A stretch of DNA of 64,000 bases, taken from NCBI RefSeq assembly GCF_005796225.1, contig NZ_VAHO01000005.1, positions 124,001 through 188,000 of the forward strand, given 5' to 3'. Below are positions 16,410 to 25,996 of this stretch, in pieces (position 1 is the first letter of the stretch; every line of letters starts with the position of its first letter). Below the pieces are notes generated by a model. The model did not search any database, had not been told where the DNA came from, and saw nothing but the letters and a program-made list of their open reading frames with translations. A program made the translations under genes and the position numbers. Source of the DNA: Pseudarthrobacter sp. NamE5 (GTDB lineage Bacteria > Actinomycetota > Actinomycetes > Actinomycetales > Micrococcaceae).

Positions 16410-18095
16410 GTGAGCTTCACGCAGCATGAGCGCGTATCCATTGACCGTGTTCCCATCCGCCGGGCGCTGATCTCGGTTTACGACAAGACCGGTCTGGAGG
16501 AGCTCGCGCAGGGCCTGCACGCAGCGGGAGTGAAGCTCGTGTCCACCGGCTCCACGGCCAAGAAGATCGCCGCCGCCGGCATTCCGGTCCAGGAAGTCGA
16601 GGAAGTCACCGGCTCCCCGGAAATGCTGGACGGCCGCGTCAAGACGCTCCACCCGCGAGTCCACGGCGGCATCCTGGCCGACCGCCGCGTGCCGGCGCAC
16701 ATGGAAACGCTCACTACAATGGAAATCGAGCCGTTCGACCTGGTGGTGGTGAACCTCTACCCGTTCGTTGAAACCGTCAAGTCCGGCGCTGCCCAGGACG
16801 ACGTCGTTGAACAAATCGACATCGGCGGTCCCGCCATGGTGCGGTCGGCAGCGAAGAACCACGCCGCCGTCGCCATTGTTGTTGACCCTTCCTTCTACGG
16901 TGAAGTGGTCACCGCAGCGGCTGAAGGCGGGTTCGACCTGAAGACCCGACGCCGGCTGGCCGCCAAGGCGTTCGCCCACACCGCTTCCTACGACAACGCG
17001 GTGGCCTCCTGGACGGCGAGCCAGTTCCTGGACGAAGACGGCGACGGCGTCATTGACTGGCCCGCATACGCCGGCCTCTCCCTGGAGCGCTCCGAGGTCC
17101 TGCGCTACGGCGAGAACCCGCACCAGCAGGCAGCCCTGTACGTGGACAAGGCGGCGCCGGTGGGCATCGCCCAGGCCGACCAGCTCCACGGCAAGGCCAT
17201 GAGCTACAACAACTTCGTGGATGCCGACGCGGCCCTGCGGGCAGCCTACGACTTCACGGAACCGGCCGTAGCGATCATCAAGCACGCCAACCCCTGCGGC
17301 GTGGCCGTCGCCTCCAAGGACGCGGCCGACCCCATCGCCGACGCCCACGCCAAGGCACACGCCTGCGACCCCGTCTCGGCCTTCGGCGGTGTCATCGCCG
17401 CGAACCGCACCGTGACCGCCGGCATGGCCAACACGGTCAAGGACATCTTCACTGAGGTGGTCATCGCGCCAGGCTTCGAGCCGGAGGCCGTGGAGATCCT
17501 GTCCAAGAAGAAGAACATCCGCCTGCTCGCCCTGCCCGAGGGCTACGGCCGCTACCCCACGGAATTCCGCCAAGTATCCGGCGGCATGCTGGTACAGGTC
17601 ACCGACAAGGTAGATGCCGACGGCGACAACCCCGCCAACTGGACCCTTGCCGCCGGTGATGCCGCTGACGAGAAAACCCTCGCCGACCTCGCCTTCGCCT
17701 GGCGGGCTTGCCGCGCCGCAAAGTCCAACGCCATCCTCCTTGCCGCTGACGGTGCCGCCGTTGGCATCGGCATGGGCCAGGTCAACCGCCTGGACTCCTG
17801 CCGGCTGGCCGTGGAGCGGGCCAACACCCTGGGCGTGAAGGTGGAGTCGGACATCGAAGGCGCCGGCGGTGCCTCGAATACCAGCACCGAGGGCGCACCC
17901 CAACGGGCTCGCGGGGCAGTGGCAGCCTCCGACGCCTTCTTCCCGTTCGCCGACGGCCTGCAGATCCTGATCGACGCCGGCGTCCGCGCCGTGGTCCAGC
18001 CCGGCGGTTCCGTCAGGGATGAGGAAGTCATTGCGGCAGCCAACGCGGCAGGCGTCACCATGTACTTCACCGGCGCCCGCCACTTTTTCCACTAA
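16410..18095 (+). CDS. purH: bifunctional AICAR formyltransferase/IMP cyclohydrolase
   Basis: A 561-residue enzyme for the last two steps of IMP synthesis. Residues 1-200 form the cyclohydrolase (MGS-like) domain: [27 protein letters not shown], and [16 protein letters not shown]. The rest is the transformylase, with [27 protein letters not shown], the catalytic [22 protein letters not shown] and a C-terminal [12 protein letters not shown]...[11 protein letters not shown]. All core residues appear intact. It consumes 10-formyl-THF, linking it to purN, purU, glyA and folD in this window. A terminator follows at 18169. Confidence 0.96.
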   Translation: MSFTQHERVSIDRVPIRRALISVYDKTGLEELAQGLHAAGVKLVSTGSTAKKIAAAGIPVQEVEEVTGSPEMLDGRVKTLHPRVHGGILADRRVPAHMETLTTMEIEPFDLVVVNLYPFVETVKSGAAQDDVVEQIDIGGPAMVRSAAKNHAAVAIVVDPSFYGEVVTAAAEGGFDLKTRRRLAAKAFAHTASYDNAVASWTASQFLDEDGDGVIDWPAYAGLSLERSEVLRYGENPHQQAALYVDKAAPVGIAQADQLHGKAMSYNNFVDADAALRAAYDFTEPAVAIIKHANPCGVAVASKDAADPIADAHAKAHACDPVSAFGGVIAANRTVTAGMANTVKDIFTEVVIAPGFEPEAVEILSKKKNIRLLALPEGYGRYPTEFRQVSGGMLVQVTDKVDADGDNPANWTLAAGDAADEKTLADLAFAWRACRAAKSNAILLAADGAAVGIGMGQVNRLDSCRLAVERANTLGVKVESDIEGAGGASNTSTEGAPQRARGAVAASDAFFPFADGLQILIDAGVRAVVQPGGSVRDEEVIAAANAAGVTMYFTGARHFFH

Positions 18096-18168
18096 TCCCC
18101 ACCGGCTCCTTAACCTCGCTGCGCTCGGCCAGGAAACCCTGCCGGCGTGCGCTCAAGTAAGAGGAACG

Positions 18169-18203
18169 ACGGCGCCTGTCCCCGCAGTGGGGACAGGCGC
18201 CGT
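18169..18203 (+). terminator. hairpin terminator after purH
   Basis: 15-bp perfect arms (18169-18183, 18189-18203) with a 5-nt loop, followed by TGTTGTT. It may also serve the convergent small ORF. Confidence 0.85.
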
Positions 18204-18230
18204 TGTTGTTGCCTGCTGTTCTAGAGGTTC

Positions 18231-18449
18231 CTAGGGAGCGGAGGCTTCCGGGCCGGATTCCGATGCACCGGTGTCCGCGCCCCTCTGCTTGAGACGCGGA
18301 CCCTCCTCCGGAAGCAGCAGCTCCCGGGGCCTGGCTTCCGCCATCCGCTGCTCTGTCCAGTACTCGAGGATCTCGTCGTGCGTCTGGTTTACATCGCAGC
18401 GGCTGACCGAATCGTTGCCGGACGGCTCGCTGCTAGGAGACTGACGCAC
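18231..18449 (-). CDS. small ORF downstream of the protease, sharing its propeptide motif
   Basis: A 72-residue frame starting at a GTG that overlaps the end of the protease gene by 17 nt. It has no signal peptide. The centre reads EILEYWTEQRMAEARPREL. The protease propeptide has VAEYWTAEKMKNAIPGDVL at about residues 46-64, so the EYWTxxxM...A.P core is shared. The rest is hydrophilic and acidic. It could be a separately encoded propeptide-like helper, or the worn end of a duplicated protease. No strong ribosome-binding site; translation would depend on coupling. Confidence 0.4.
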   Translation of the reverse strand: MRQSPSSEPSGNDSVSRCDVNQTHDEILEYWTEQRMAEARPRELLLPEEGPRLKQRGADTGASESGPEASAP

Positions 18450-19398
18450 TTTGGTACGTTGCCTGGATGACCGTGCCCCAGTACGGGCCGTACATCACTG
18501 CGGAGCCGTTGTTGTAGCCGTAACTGTTGACCGAGTTCTGGGGGCCCGAGGAGTCGGTACCGATGAACCATGGACCGCCAGAGGAACCACCGGTCATATC
18601 GCAGGGTATGCCCTGGGAGTTGAACTGTGGGTTGCGCTTGTCGTTTGCAGCTGTTCCGGTGCAGCTCTTCAGTGTCTTCCCGTCGAACGGTGCAGCGGCC
18701 GGGTAGCCGAAGGACTTGTATGTCAGGCCGCGGGGCTGGTTGAAGGCCACGCCGGAACCGCCGACGACGTCCGTCAGGTTCTTCTGATCAAGCCTGTCCA
18801 TCACGGCGAAGCCGGTGTCGTAGGCCATGTCACCGGCGGCGCTCCACTGGACAGGGACGTGCAGGGATTTTGCCGTCCACCGGCCGTACGGGGCGACGCC
18901 GTTCTCGTAGCCGGGAACAAATACGAAGTTGGCGGATGCTTCAGGTCCCTCACTAAGGCAGTGGGCTGCGGTAGAAACGGTGCTCTTATTGGCTGAGGTC
19001 ACTGCATTGCCCGAGCAGACATAGTTCGATCCGCCCAGGCTGAAGAACACCTTGCCGATATGGCTGACGGGAGCCTCGTTCTGGGCGATGGTTGGCTTGC
19101 CCTTGGTGGCCTTGACTTCGCTGCCCTTGCCCTTCTCCACGGTGGAGTCCTTCGAGCGGTTGCCACGTTCCAGCGCTTTCCCGGCCAGGACATCCCCGGG
19201 AATGGCGTTCTTCATCTTCTCGGCCGTCCAGTATTCAGCTACTCCGGTGCTGTCAACGGTGATGCTGACAACGGAAGGATCCTTTTTCCTGTCCTCGAGG
19301 GCCGGCGCGGCGGCGGTTGCGCCGGCAGTGCTGAGTGCCAGAACGGCAGCGGCTGAAAGGCTAAGGAAGCCGGAGGCCAGAGACCGGGTGCGTGTCAT
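18433..19398 (-). CDS. secreted trypsin-like serine protease
   Basis: A 321-residue secreted peptidase. Residues 1-30 form a Sec signal peptide ending in an alanine-rich AxA region (TAGATAAAPA). A propeptide of about 100 residues follows and contains the EYWTxEKM element seen in actinobacterial pro-proteases. The catalytic triad of the chymotrypsin fold is visible: His in VSTAAHCLS, Asp in AYDTGFAVMD, and Ser in DMTGGSSGGPW. Four or more cysteines could pair in the mature domain. The ATG at 19398 has AGGAC upstream. A -35/-10 promoter lies at 19455-19484. Confidence 0.9.
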   Translation of the reverse strand: MTRTRSLASGFLSLSAAAVLALSTAGATAAAPALEDRKKDPSVVSITVDSTGVAEYWTAEKMKNAIPGDVLAGKALERGNRSKDSTVEKGKGSEVKATKGKPTIAQNEAPVSHIGKVFFSLGGSNYVCSGNAVTSANKSTVSTAAHCLSEGPEASANFVFVPGYENGVAPYGRWTAKSLHVPVQWSAAGDMAYDTGFAVMDRLDQKNLTDVVGGSGVAFNQPRGLTYKSFGYPAAAPFDGKTLKSCTGTAANDKRNPQFNSQGIPCDMTGGSSGGPWFIGTDSSGPQNSVNSYGYNNGSAVMYGPYWGTVIQATYQSASVS

Positions 19399-19454
19399 TG
19401 TTGTCCTGTCTTGAACGGGGATAGGCCCCGGGGAGGGCCGAAAGTGACTTAGCG

Positions 19455-19484
19455 AATTTACCGCCATGTGACACCTGTTGTAAA
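19455..19484 (-). promoter_or_regulatory. promoter of the protease gene
   Basis: On the minus strand TTTACA (19479-19484) and TAAATT (19455-19460) are 18 bp apart, some 57 bp before the ATG. This resembles a housekeeping sigma-factor promoter. Confidence 0.5.
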
Positions 19485-19742
19485 TAGTAGTGACGTATCA
19501 TGTAGGCTTTGCCGGTCCTCCGCCTCGGGCCGTGGGTGCGGTTCGGATGGGGGAAGCACGACGGCGGCGTGCCCGCCAGGGTGCGTGCCGTCGTCGTCCG
19601 TTCTCCATCGCTGTAATCCTGCTCACGGCGGGGTAACGCTCGGACTCCCGTACGATTCAAAGCCGCGTCCTCGGGTAAGTTGTACATGGTGGAATAGACA
19701 GAATTTTCACAACCAAGCCGACCCACAGGGAGACGCCCGCGC
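19485..19742 (+). other. intergenic region with the icd promoter candidate
   Basis: The protease-icd gap is 344 bp. In this part I see only TACGAT at 19651-19656, a possible -10 box for icd, and AGGGAG at about 19727 as its ribosome-binding site, with an unusually long spacing of around 10 nt. No ORF, repeat or RNA structure stands out. Confidence 0.35.
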
Positions 19743-21962
19743 ATGTCCAAGATCATCTACACCCACACCGACGAAGCGCCGATGCTGGCTACCTATTCGT
19801 TCCTGCCGATCATTGAGGCGTTCGCCTCGACAGCAGGTGTGGAGGTGGAGACCCGCGACATCTCGCTCGCCGGCCGCATCATCGCCCAGTTTGGTGACTA
19901 CCTCACCCCGGAGCAGCAGATCGGTGACGCCCTTGCTGAGCTCGGTGAGCTGGCAAAGACGCCGGAAGCCAACATCATTAAGCTCCCTAACATCAGCGCT
20001 TCCATCCCCCAGCTGAAGGCCGCCATTGCGGAGCTGCAGGGCCAGGGCTACGCGCTGCCGGATTACCCGGACAACCCCTCCTCGGACGAGGAGACGGCCA
20101 TCCGCTCGCGCTACGACAAGATCAAGGGCTCCGCCGTGAACCCGGTCCTGCGTGAAGGCAACTCCGACCGCCGTGCACCCCTGTCCGTCAAGAACTACGC
20201 CCGCCAGAACCCGCACTCCATGGGCGCCTGGACCGCGGAGTCCAAGACCAACGTGGCCACCATGGGCAAAGACGACTTCCGCTCCAACGAGAAGTCCGTG
20301 GTCATGGATTCCGAGGGCACGATCGCCATCCAGCTGGTCCGTGAGGACGGCTCTGTTAAGGTCCTCAAGAAGGCCTTCCCGGTCCAGGCCGGCGAGGTCA
20401 TCGACGGCACTGTCATGCGCGCCGCAGCGCTGGATGAATTCCTGAAGGCCCAGGTTGCCCGCGCCAAGGAAGAGGGCGTGCTGTTCTCCGCCCACCTCAA
20501 GGCCACCATGATGAAGGTCTCGGACCCCATCATCTTCGGCCACGTGGTCAGGGCCTACTTCTCCGAGCTCTTCGAGACCTACGGCAAGCAGCTCGCCGCC
20601 GCCGGCATCAGCCCCAACAACGGTCTTGCCGCAATCCTGAGCAGCCTTGAGGACCTCCCGGAGGACGTCCGCGAAGGCGTCCAGTCCCTGATCAAGAAGG
20701 GCCTCGAAGAGGGTCCCGCGCTGGCCATGGTGGACTCGGACAAGGGCATCACCACCCTGAACGTCCCCAGCGACGTCATCGTGGACGCCTCCATGCCCGC
20801 CATGATCCGCAGCTCCGGCCACATGTGGGGACCGGACGGCAAGGAAGCGGACACCTTGGCAGTCCTGCCGGACAGCTCCTACGCCGGCATCTACCAGGTA
20901 GTCATCGATGACTGCCGCGCCAACGGCGCCTACGATCCCACCACGATGGGAACGGTGCCGAACGTCGGCCTCATGGCACAGGCCGCCGAGGAATACGGCA
21001 GCCACGACAAGACCTTCGAAATCCAGGAACCGGGCACCGTCCAGATCGTCGACGGCTCCGGCAACGTCCTGATCGAGCACCAGGTCAGCGAGGGCGACAT
21101 TTGGCGCGCCTGTCAGACCAAGGACTTGCCCATCCGCGACTGGGTCAAGCTGGCCGTCACCCGTGCCCGCGCGTCCCAGACGCCGGCCGTGTTCTGGCTG
21201 GACGAGGAGCGCGCCCACGACGCCAACCTCATTGCCAAGGTCAACGAGTACCTCAAGGACCACGACACCGAGGGGCTGGACATCCACATCATGTCTCCGG
21301 TCAAGGCCATCGCGTTCACCCTCGAGCGCATCCGCAAGGGCGAGGACACCATCTCCGTTTCCGGCAACGTTCTCCGCGACTACCTGACGGACCTGTTCCC
21401 GATCCTCGAGCTGGGCACCAGCGCCAAGATGCTCTCGATTGTTCCGCTGATGAACGGCGGCGGGCTCTTCGAGACCGGCGCCGGCGGATCTGCCCCGAAG
21501 CACGTCCAGCAGCTGCTCAAGGAAAACCACCTGCGCTGGGACAGCCTGGGGGAGTTCCTCGCCCTGGCCGTCAGCTTCGAGCACCTGGCCACCACCAAGG
21601 GCAACGCCCGGGCACAGGTCCTGGCCGACACCCTGGACCGCGCCACCGGCACCTTCCTGCTGGAAAACAAGTCCCCGAGCCGCCGCGCCGGCGAATTGGA
21701 CAACCGCGGCAGCCACTACTTCCTGGCCCGCTACTGGGCTGAGGAACTGGCCAAGCAGACGGATGACGCCGACCTTGCCGCCGCGTTCAGCTCCGTCGCC
21801 AGCGAGCTTTCCTCCAAGGAGGAGACGATCGTCGGCGAGCTGGCCGAGGTGCAGGGCTCCCCGGTGGACATCGGAGGCTACTACCACCCGGACGACGCCA
21901 AGGCTTCCGCCGTGATGCGTCCGTCGGCCACGCTGAACAAGGTCCTCGCCACCCTGGGCTAG
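19743..21962 (+). CDS. icd: NADP-dependent isocitrate dehydrogenase, monomeric type
   Basis: A 739-residue enzyme of the monomeric IDH family (about 740 residues, unrelated in sequence to the 45-kDa dimeric form). It starts [19 protein letters not shown]. Diagnostic stretches include [28 protein letters not shown], the substrate region [13 protein letters not shown] with [12 protein letters not shown], and [18 protein letters not shown] [17 protein letters not shown] in the C-terminal half. It makes 2-oxoglutarate and NADPH in the TCA cycle and is typical of actinobacteria such as Corynebacterium. A strong terminator follows. Confidence 0.96.
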   Translation: MSKIIYTHTDEAPMLATYSFLPIIEAFASTAGVEVETRDISLAGRIIAQFGDYLTPEQQIGDALAELGELAKTPEANIIKLPNISASIPQLKAAIAELQGQGYALPDYPDNPSSDEETAIRSRYDKIKGSAVNPVLREGNSDRRAPLSVKNYARQNPHSMGAWTAESKTNVATMGKDDFRSNEKSVVMDSEGTIAIQLVREDGSVKVLKKAFPVQAGEVIDGTVMRAAALDEFLKAQVARAKEEGVLFSAHLKATMMKVSDPIIFGHVVRAYFSELFETYGKQLAAAGISPNNGLAAILSSLEDLPEDVREGVQSLIKKGLEEGPALAMVDSDKGITTLNVPSDVIVDASMPAMIRSSGHMWGPDGKEADTLAVLPDSSYAGIYQVVIDDCRANGAYDPTTMGTVPNVGLMAQAAEEYGSHDKTFEIQEPGTVQIVDGSGNVLIEHQVSEGDIWRACQTKDLPIRDWVKLAVTRARASQTPAVFWLDEERAHDANLIAKVNEYLKDHDTEGLDIHIMSPVKAIAFTLERIRKGEDTISVSGNVLRDYLTDLFPILELGTSAKMLSIVPLMNGGGLFETGAGGSAPKHVQQLLKENHLRWDSLGEFLALAVSFEHLATTKGNARAQVLADTLDRATGTFLLENKSPSRRAGELDNRGSHYFLARYWAEELAKQTDDADLAAAFSSVASELSSKEETIVGELAEVQGSPVDIGGYYHPDDAKASAVMRPSATLNKVLATLG

Positions 21963-21981
21963 GACCTTCACCAGCAACGGG

Positions 21982-22027
21982 AAAGAGGCGGCGCCCCGGA
22001 GTCTGAACTCCGGGGCGCCGCCTCTTT
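21982..22027. terminator. bidirectional terminator between icd and the EamA gene
   Basis: Near-perfect inverted repeat, AAAGAGGCGGCGCCCCGGAG pairing with the sequence ending at 22027. It lies between convergent genes and has A/T flanks suited to both directions. Confidence 0.88.
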
Positions 22028-22038
22028 CGCACCCACCT

Positions 22039-22962
22039 CTAACGTACTGCTGCCCTCTCCACTGTCTCCGGACCGCCGTCGTTCACTGCGCTGCTGTCTG
22101 CCGGCTTTTCCCTTTCAGCCTGCAGGGTCACCCCGATGCCTGCGGCTACCACCAGCACAATGCCCAGGACGGCACTCAGGCCCGGCAGCTGCCCCAGGAC
22201 CAGGAATCCAATCGCAACCGCGATGGCCGGCTCCAGGCTCATCAGCGTTCCAAAGGCCGAAGCCTTCAGCCGGCGCAGGGCCAGAAGTTCGAGGCTGAAG
22301 GGGACCACGGGCATCAGCAGCGCCAGGCCCGCGCCCACCAGCAGCAGCTGCCAGTCGAGGTGCGCCGCCACCGCCGGCCCCACAAACACGGTGGTTGCCA
22401 GTGCGGCCACGGGCATGGAGACTGCCAGTGCCTGCAGGCCGTTCACTTCATCGCCGGCGCGCTGGGTCAGGAGGATGTAGCCGGCCCAGCAGGCGGCAGC
22501 ACCCAAGGCAAGCACGACGCCGGTCACATCAGTGCCGCCGTGCCACGGTTCCGTCAGAGCCGCAACGCCGGCGGCGGCGAGCAGGGCCCACCAGCGGCCT
22601 GCCTTCCCTCCGCGGATGACCGCGACTGACAGGGGGCCGAGGAACTCAAGGGCACTGGCTGTGCCAAGCGGTATCCGGACGGCAGCAGCCATGAACATCA
22701 GTGTCATCCCCGCTGTAACCAACCCGAGCAGGATGGACGTCACCAGCCCGCGCCTGCTGAACCGGGAACGCCAGGGGCGGGTGAACGCGACCAGGATCAG
22801 CGCTGCCCAGGCCAGGCGCAGCCAGGCCACGCCGTCGGAACCGAGACGGTCGGCCAGTCCGACGGAGGCGGCCAGACCCAATTGCACGCAGCACATCGCC
22901 GCTCCGGCCATGGCTGTACCGGAGCGCGCTCCGCTGAAGTGGTGTGTGGAAGAAGATGGCAT
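22039..22962 (-). CDS. EamA-family (DMT superfamily) exporter
   Basis: A 307-residue protein with ten hydrophobic helices, arranged as two EamA repeats. The RhtA-like features are WLRLAWAALILVAFTRPW near residue 46, GLVTAGMTLMFMAAAVRIPLGTASALEFLGPL in the first repeat, and LKASAFGTLMSLEPAIAVAIGF in the second. RhtA relatives export homoserine, threonine or similar small metabolites. The divergent LysR gene, 83 bp away, is its probable regulator. The substrate is not evident. Confidence 0.87.
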   Translation of the reverse strand: MPSSSTHHFSGARSGTAMAGAAMCCVQLGLAASVGLADRLGSDGVAWLRLAWAALILVAFTRPWRSRFSRRGLVTSILLGLVTAGMTLMFMAAAVRIPLGTASALEFLGPLSVAVIRGGKAGRWWALLAAAGVAALTEPWHGGTDVTGVVLALGAAACWAGYILLTQRAGDEVNGLQALAVSMPVAALATTVFVGPAVAAHLDWQLLLVGAGLALLMPVVPFSLELLALRRLKASAFGTLMSLEPAIAVAIGFLVLGQLPGLSAVLGIVLVVAAGIGVTLQAEREKPADSSAVNDGGPETVERAAVR

Positions 22963-23033
22963 GGATTCAGTACACCGTGAAGGGAATGTGTACGTCCACG
23001 TGACATTGCTTCACACATCGTCCAGAATTTGTG

Positions 23034-23039
23034 GACAAT
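23034..23039 (+). promoter_or_regulatory. -10 box of the lysR gene, leaderless start
   Basis: GACAAT is followed by six bases and then the ATG at 23046. This favours the ATG over the GTG at 23031, which would fall inside the promoter. Confidence 0.5.
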
Positions 23040-23045
23040 AGCTTT

Positions 23046-23960
23046 ATGGAAACACGGCGGCTCGAAGTCCTGCTCGAACTCGCCCGGCAGGGCTCCATGC
23101 GCAACGTTGCCGAAACACTGGGCACCACCACATCCACCGTTTCCCAGCAGATAGCGGCGCTGGCACGCGAAACTGGTACCGCGCTGCTCGAACCCGCCGG
23201 CCGGGGCGTGCGGCTCACTCCTGCGGGCCGCCGCCTTGCCCATCACGCCGTCGCCATCCTTGCAGCTGTGGAGGCTGCCACTGCAGAACTGGATCCGGGC
23301 GCCGAGCCGGCTGGAACGGTGCGGGTAGCTGGATTCGTGACGGCAGTCCGCAAGATCCTCATGCCCATCGTTTCGGACCTGGCCGTCACTCATCCCGAGG
23401 TGAAACTCGAAGTAAGGGAACACGAACCGGCAGAGGCCCTTGCCCTCCTGGCAGAAGACACTGTGGACCTCGCCTTGACCTATGACTACAACCTCGCCCC
23501 GGACAGCAGCGGAACCTCCTTCGATTCCCTCCACCTCTGGAACACTCCATGGAGCCTTGGCGTTCCTGCAAATGCTGGCGCTGGGGCCGCGGGCAGCGCG
23601 CCGGAGGTTCTGAGGGCGTACCGGGACCTCGACTGGATCGGCAACTCGCGGAACAGGGCAGACGAGGACGTCCTCAGGCTGCTTGCGTCAATGGCAGACT
23701 TCGAGCCGCGGGTGAGGCACCAGGCCGACAGCCTTGAGCTGGTGGAAGACCTCATCCTGGCCGGTATGGGGGTCGGCCTCCTGCCCTCCGACAGGGAGCC
23801 GCGCCCGGGCGTCACGCTGGTTCCACTGCTCAATCCGGACGTCCGGGTGCGCGCCTACGCAAGGACCCGGAGCGGCAACAGCACCTGGCCGGCACTCGCG
23901 GCGGTCCTGGAGCACATCACCCGCAGGGCCGCTGGATTGCCTGGCGCTGCTGGTCCCTAA
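23046..23960 (+). CDS. LysR-type transcriptional regulator
   Basis: About 304 residues. The N-terminal winged helix begins METRRLEVLLELARQGSM and contains the recognition region VAETLGTTTSTVSQQIAALARETG. The C-terminal periplasmic-binding-like effector domain includes GTVRVAGFVTAVRKILMPIV and VKLEVREHEP, ending with a DLILAGMGVGLLP stretch. It is divergent from the EamA exporter gene, the standard arrangement for a LysR regulator and its target, so control of that exporter is the likely role. Leaderless start. Confidence 0.88.
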   Translation: METRRLEVLLELARQGSMRNVAETLGTTTSTVSQQIAALARETGTALLEPAGRGVRLTPAGRRLAHHAVAILAAVEAATAELDPGAEPAGTVRVAGFVTAVRKILMPIVSDLAVTHPEVKLEVREHEPAEALALLAEDTVDLALTYDYNLAPDSSGTSFDSLHLWNTPWSLGVPANAGAGAAGSAPEVLRAYRDLDWIGNSRNRADEDVLRLLASMADFEPRVRHQADSLELVEDLILAGMGVGLLPSDREPRPGVTLVPLLNPDVRVRAYARTRSGNSTWPALAAVLEHITRRAAGLPGAAGP

Positions 23961-23963
23961 GCG

Positions 23964-24494
23964 TCAGCCGTTCCCTTTGCCTTTGCCCTCATGGCCCTTT
24001 TTGTCATCGTCCTTGTCTGCCTCCGGACCGGGGGCTGGGGGAGCGACGGGAACAGGTGCAGGTGCAGGTGCAGGTGCAGGAATTTCAACTGCCGGCGGCG
24101 GAGCTTCGGCAGCGGCCTTTTCCGCGGCAATCCTCTCCTCCTCGGCTGCCTTCTCAGCCGCAGCTTTTTCGGCCGCCGCAACAGCCTCATTAAGGTCTGC
24201 CCGCACAGCGATTGCGATCGTGGTGATGCTCCTGCGCCGTTCCTCGGAAATCCGGCCCTCCGACTGGGCGGCCTCCAGCTCAGCTTCGAGACCTTCAAGT
24301 GCCCTCAGCGCTGCGGCGGGATCGTCCTGCGATGACGCCTGGGTCACCTCCAGCACACGGGCCTGCAGCTGCCGTGCGGCGTCGCGTTGCAGGCCGGTTT
24401 CCGCTGTGCCGCAGCCACCCAGCAAAGCAGCCGCCAGCACGGCGGCCGACCATCCCAGCGCCAGCCGGCCGCTGCCGGCAGGCGTCAACCTCAC
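23964..24494 (-). CDS. lipoprotein with Ala/Glu-rich helix and AP-repeat tail
   Basis: A 176-residue exported lipoprotein. The signal ends in a lipobox (LLGGCGT) near residue 28. Residues 35-125 are strongly helical and charged (Glu, Ala, Lys, Arg) and look like a coiled coil, with EAVAAAEKAAAEKAAEEER as the densest part. Then comes a Pro/Ala spacer with four AP pairs coded by a short nucleotide repeat (24057-24080), and a Lys/Asp/Gly tail. The ATG overlaps the kinase stop (ATGA). Possibly the outside partner of the kinase; no family assigned. Confidence 0.7.
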   Translation of the reverse strand: MRLTPAGSGRLALGWSAAVLAAALLGGCGTAETGLQRDAARQLQARVLEVTQASSQDDPAAALRALEGLEAELEAAQSEGRISEERRRSITTIAIAVRADLNEAVAAAEKAAAEKAAEEERIAAEKAAAEAPPPAVEIPAPAPAPAPVPVAPPAPGPEADKDDDKKGHEGKGKGNG

Positions 24495-25717
24495 GGTTCC
24501 ACGCTCTTTTGGAGTTCCTCAAGGTGTTCGCCGAGGACGCCGGTCACCTCAGGGTAGGGTACGACGTCGGGAGTTGCCTGGGTGGACAGGGTCATCATCA
24601 GTGCCGCGACAGCCGCCGCAACTACCACGAGTCCCAAAAGGGCGGTGAGCCAGAAGCGCTTGGTCCGGCGCTTCGAGTCTTTCGCCCGTACCTGCGCCAC
24701 GACAGCCGCAGGGCTCGCCGTGGCCAGCGCGCCAGTAAAGGGAGCATTAGGTCCTGCAGCTTCCCGCATCTCTTCCACCGACTCCTCCGCAGTGATGGAC
24801 GGAGGGTGGAAGGGCATGGCCGGCAGGACCCTGGTGGTTTCCGGCGCAAGCTCACCCGGAGTGGACGCGGGCGAGACCAGTGCCTGGCGCAGAACTGTTT
24901 CGATGTCCGCCGCTGCCGGCCGCTCGAGCGGATTGATCGCTGTCATGGAGCGGATCAGGTCAGCCCACTCGGAGGGGACGCCGTCAGGAACCTCGGGTGC
25001 GCGGTGCAGCCTGGCCACGGCAGATTCCACTGCGCTGCCTGGGTACTCCACAGTCCCTTTGATGCATTCCAGCAGTACCAGTCCAAAGGAGTAGATGTCC
25101 GTGGCGGGGGAGAGGGGCTGCCCCATGGCCTGCTCGGGGCTGAGGTAGGCGGCGGTGCCCACCATCGTTCCCGTGGCTGTCAGCCGGGTCGAGTCCACGA
25201 TTCTGGCAATGCCGAAGTCGGTGAGCTTCGGGCGCAGGGGCTCACCGGGGCGGATCTGGACCAGCAGGATGTTGCCGGGTTTGATGTCGCGGTGAATGAC
25301 ACCCAGACCGTGAACGTAGGCGAGTGCGTCAGCAATTCCGGCGCCAATGACGGCCAACTCCTCCAAGGGAACCGTACTGTGGCGGATCCGGCTCCTGAGG
25401 TCCTGGCCCTCAACGAGTTCCATGGTAAGGAACGGCCTCGGCTCGTCAGGTATTCGCGTATCGATGCCGGCGTCGAAGAGCGTCACCAGTCCTGGGTGGT
25501 TCAGCGTGGCAAGGAGCTGGATTTCCGCTTCCTGGCGCTTTAGTTCTTCCGCGTCCGGAGCCTGCGGTGCAAAGAGCTTGAGTGCTACGTCGCGGCCCAG
25601 TTTCTCGTCCCGGGCGCAGTACACGGACGACATACCGCCGCGGCCAATGACTTCGCCCAACCGATAACGTCCGCCGACCACTTCATTCTTGATGGAGCTA
25701 GGCGATTCCGCCACCAT
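24491..25717 (-). CDS. membrane Ser/Thr protein kinase
   Basis: About 408 residues. The kinase domain covers residues 15-280: IGRGGMSSVY glycine loop, VALKLF lysine, VIHRDIKPGNILL catalytic loop, DFGIARI, and GTMVGTAAYLSPEQAMG activation segment, all intact. A long linker leads to a basic stop (SKRRTKRFW), one membrane helix (LTALLGLVVVAAAVAALMMTL) and a tail of only about 30 outside residues. PASTA repeats are absent, unlike PknB. GGGAGG lies 8 nt before the ATG. It is coupled to the lipoprotein gene, so the two may form one signalling unit. The long upstream extension of the frame was rejected. Confidence 0.9.
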   Translation of the reverse strand: MVAESPSSIKNEVVGGRYRLGEVIGRGGMSSVYCARDEKLGRDVALKLFAPQAPDAEELKRQEAEIQLLATLNHPGLVTLFDAGIDTRIPDEPRPFLTMELVEGQDLRSRIRHSTVPLEELAVIGAGIADALAYVHGLGVIHRDIKPGNILLVQIRPGEPLRPKLTDFGIARIVDSTRLTATGTMVGTAAYLSPEQAMGQPLSPATDIYSFGLVLLECIKGTVEYPGSAVESAVARLHRAPEVPDGVPSEWADLIRSMTAINPLERPAAADIETVLRQALVSPASTPGELAPETTRVLPAMPFHPPSITAEESVEEMREAAGPNAPFTGALATASPAAVVAQVRAKDSKRRTKRFWLTALLGLVVVAAAVAALMMTLSTQATPDVVPYPEVTGVLGEHLEELQKSVEP

Positions 25718-25815
25718 GACCCGTTCCTCCCGGTGCGCTGCGGCACTGTCGTACCCCAAATTATACGGGCGAGTAGGGTAATCGGGCGATCGGGCCCGTG
25801 GCGACGGGAGGCATG

Positions 25816-25864
25816 CCGGTGGTCCGGCGGCGAAGATACATGGCTTTCGCCGCCGGACCACCGG
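25816..25864 (-). terminator. hairpin terminator downstream of the surface-protein gene
   Basis: 19-bp perfect arms (25816-25834 and 25846-25864) with an 11-nt loop, about 130 bp after the surface-protein stop and 100 bp before the kinase start. The stretch 25865-25996 between it and the stop codon holds no gene I can see. Confidence 0.75.
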
Positions 25865-25996
25865 TTACAAGGACATGTGTGCTGAGGACATGTTCTAAAT
25901 AGTTTTGATGGTTGGTTTGAAATGCCTCCTTTCCCTCAGCCTGCCGGGTGCTGCCGTTTCAGGCGCGTGGGCAGGCGCTTCTGGATGTCTTTGGAG

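Noticed and set aside
15603..18092. 829-codon open frame antisense to purH and partly to the MFS gene
   Set aside because: It mirrors purH codon by codon, is rich in His/Gly/Arg/Val with no domain, and lacks its own signals. High GC makes long antisense frames common.
19707..21977. 756-codon open frame antisense to icd
   Set aside because: The plus strand is an intact 739-residue monomeric IDH. The antisense product has no recognisable domain and is a GC-bias shadow.
24057..24080. Short repeat of about 6 bp in the lipoprotein gene as a possible phase-variation tract
   Set aside because: The unit is 6 bp (two codons), so changes in copy number keep the frame and only lengthen the Ala-Pro stalk.
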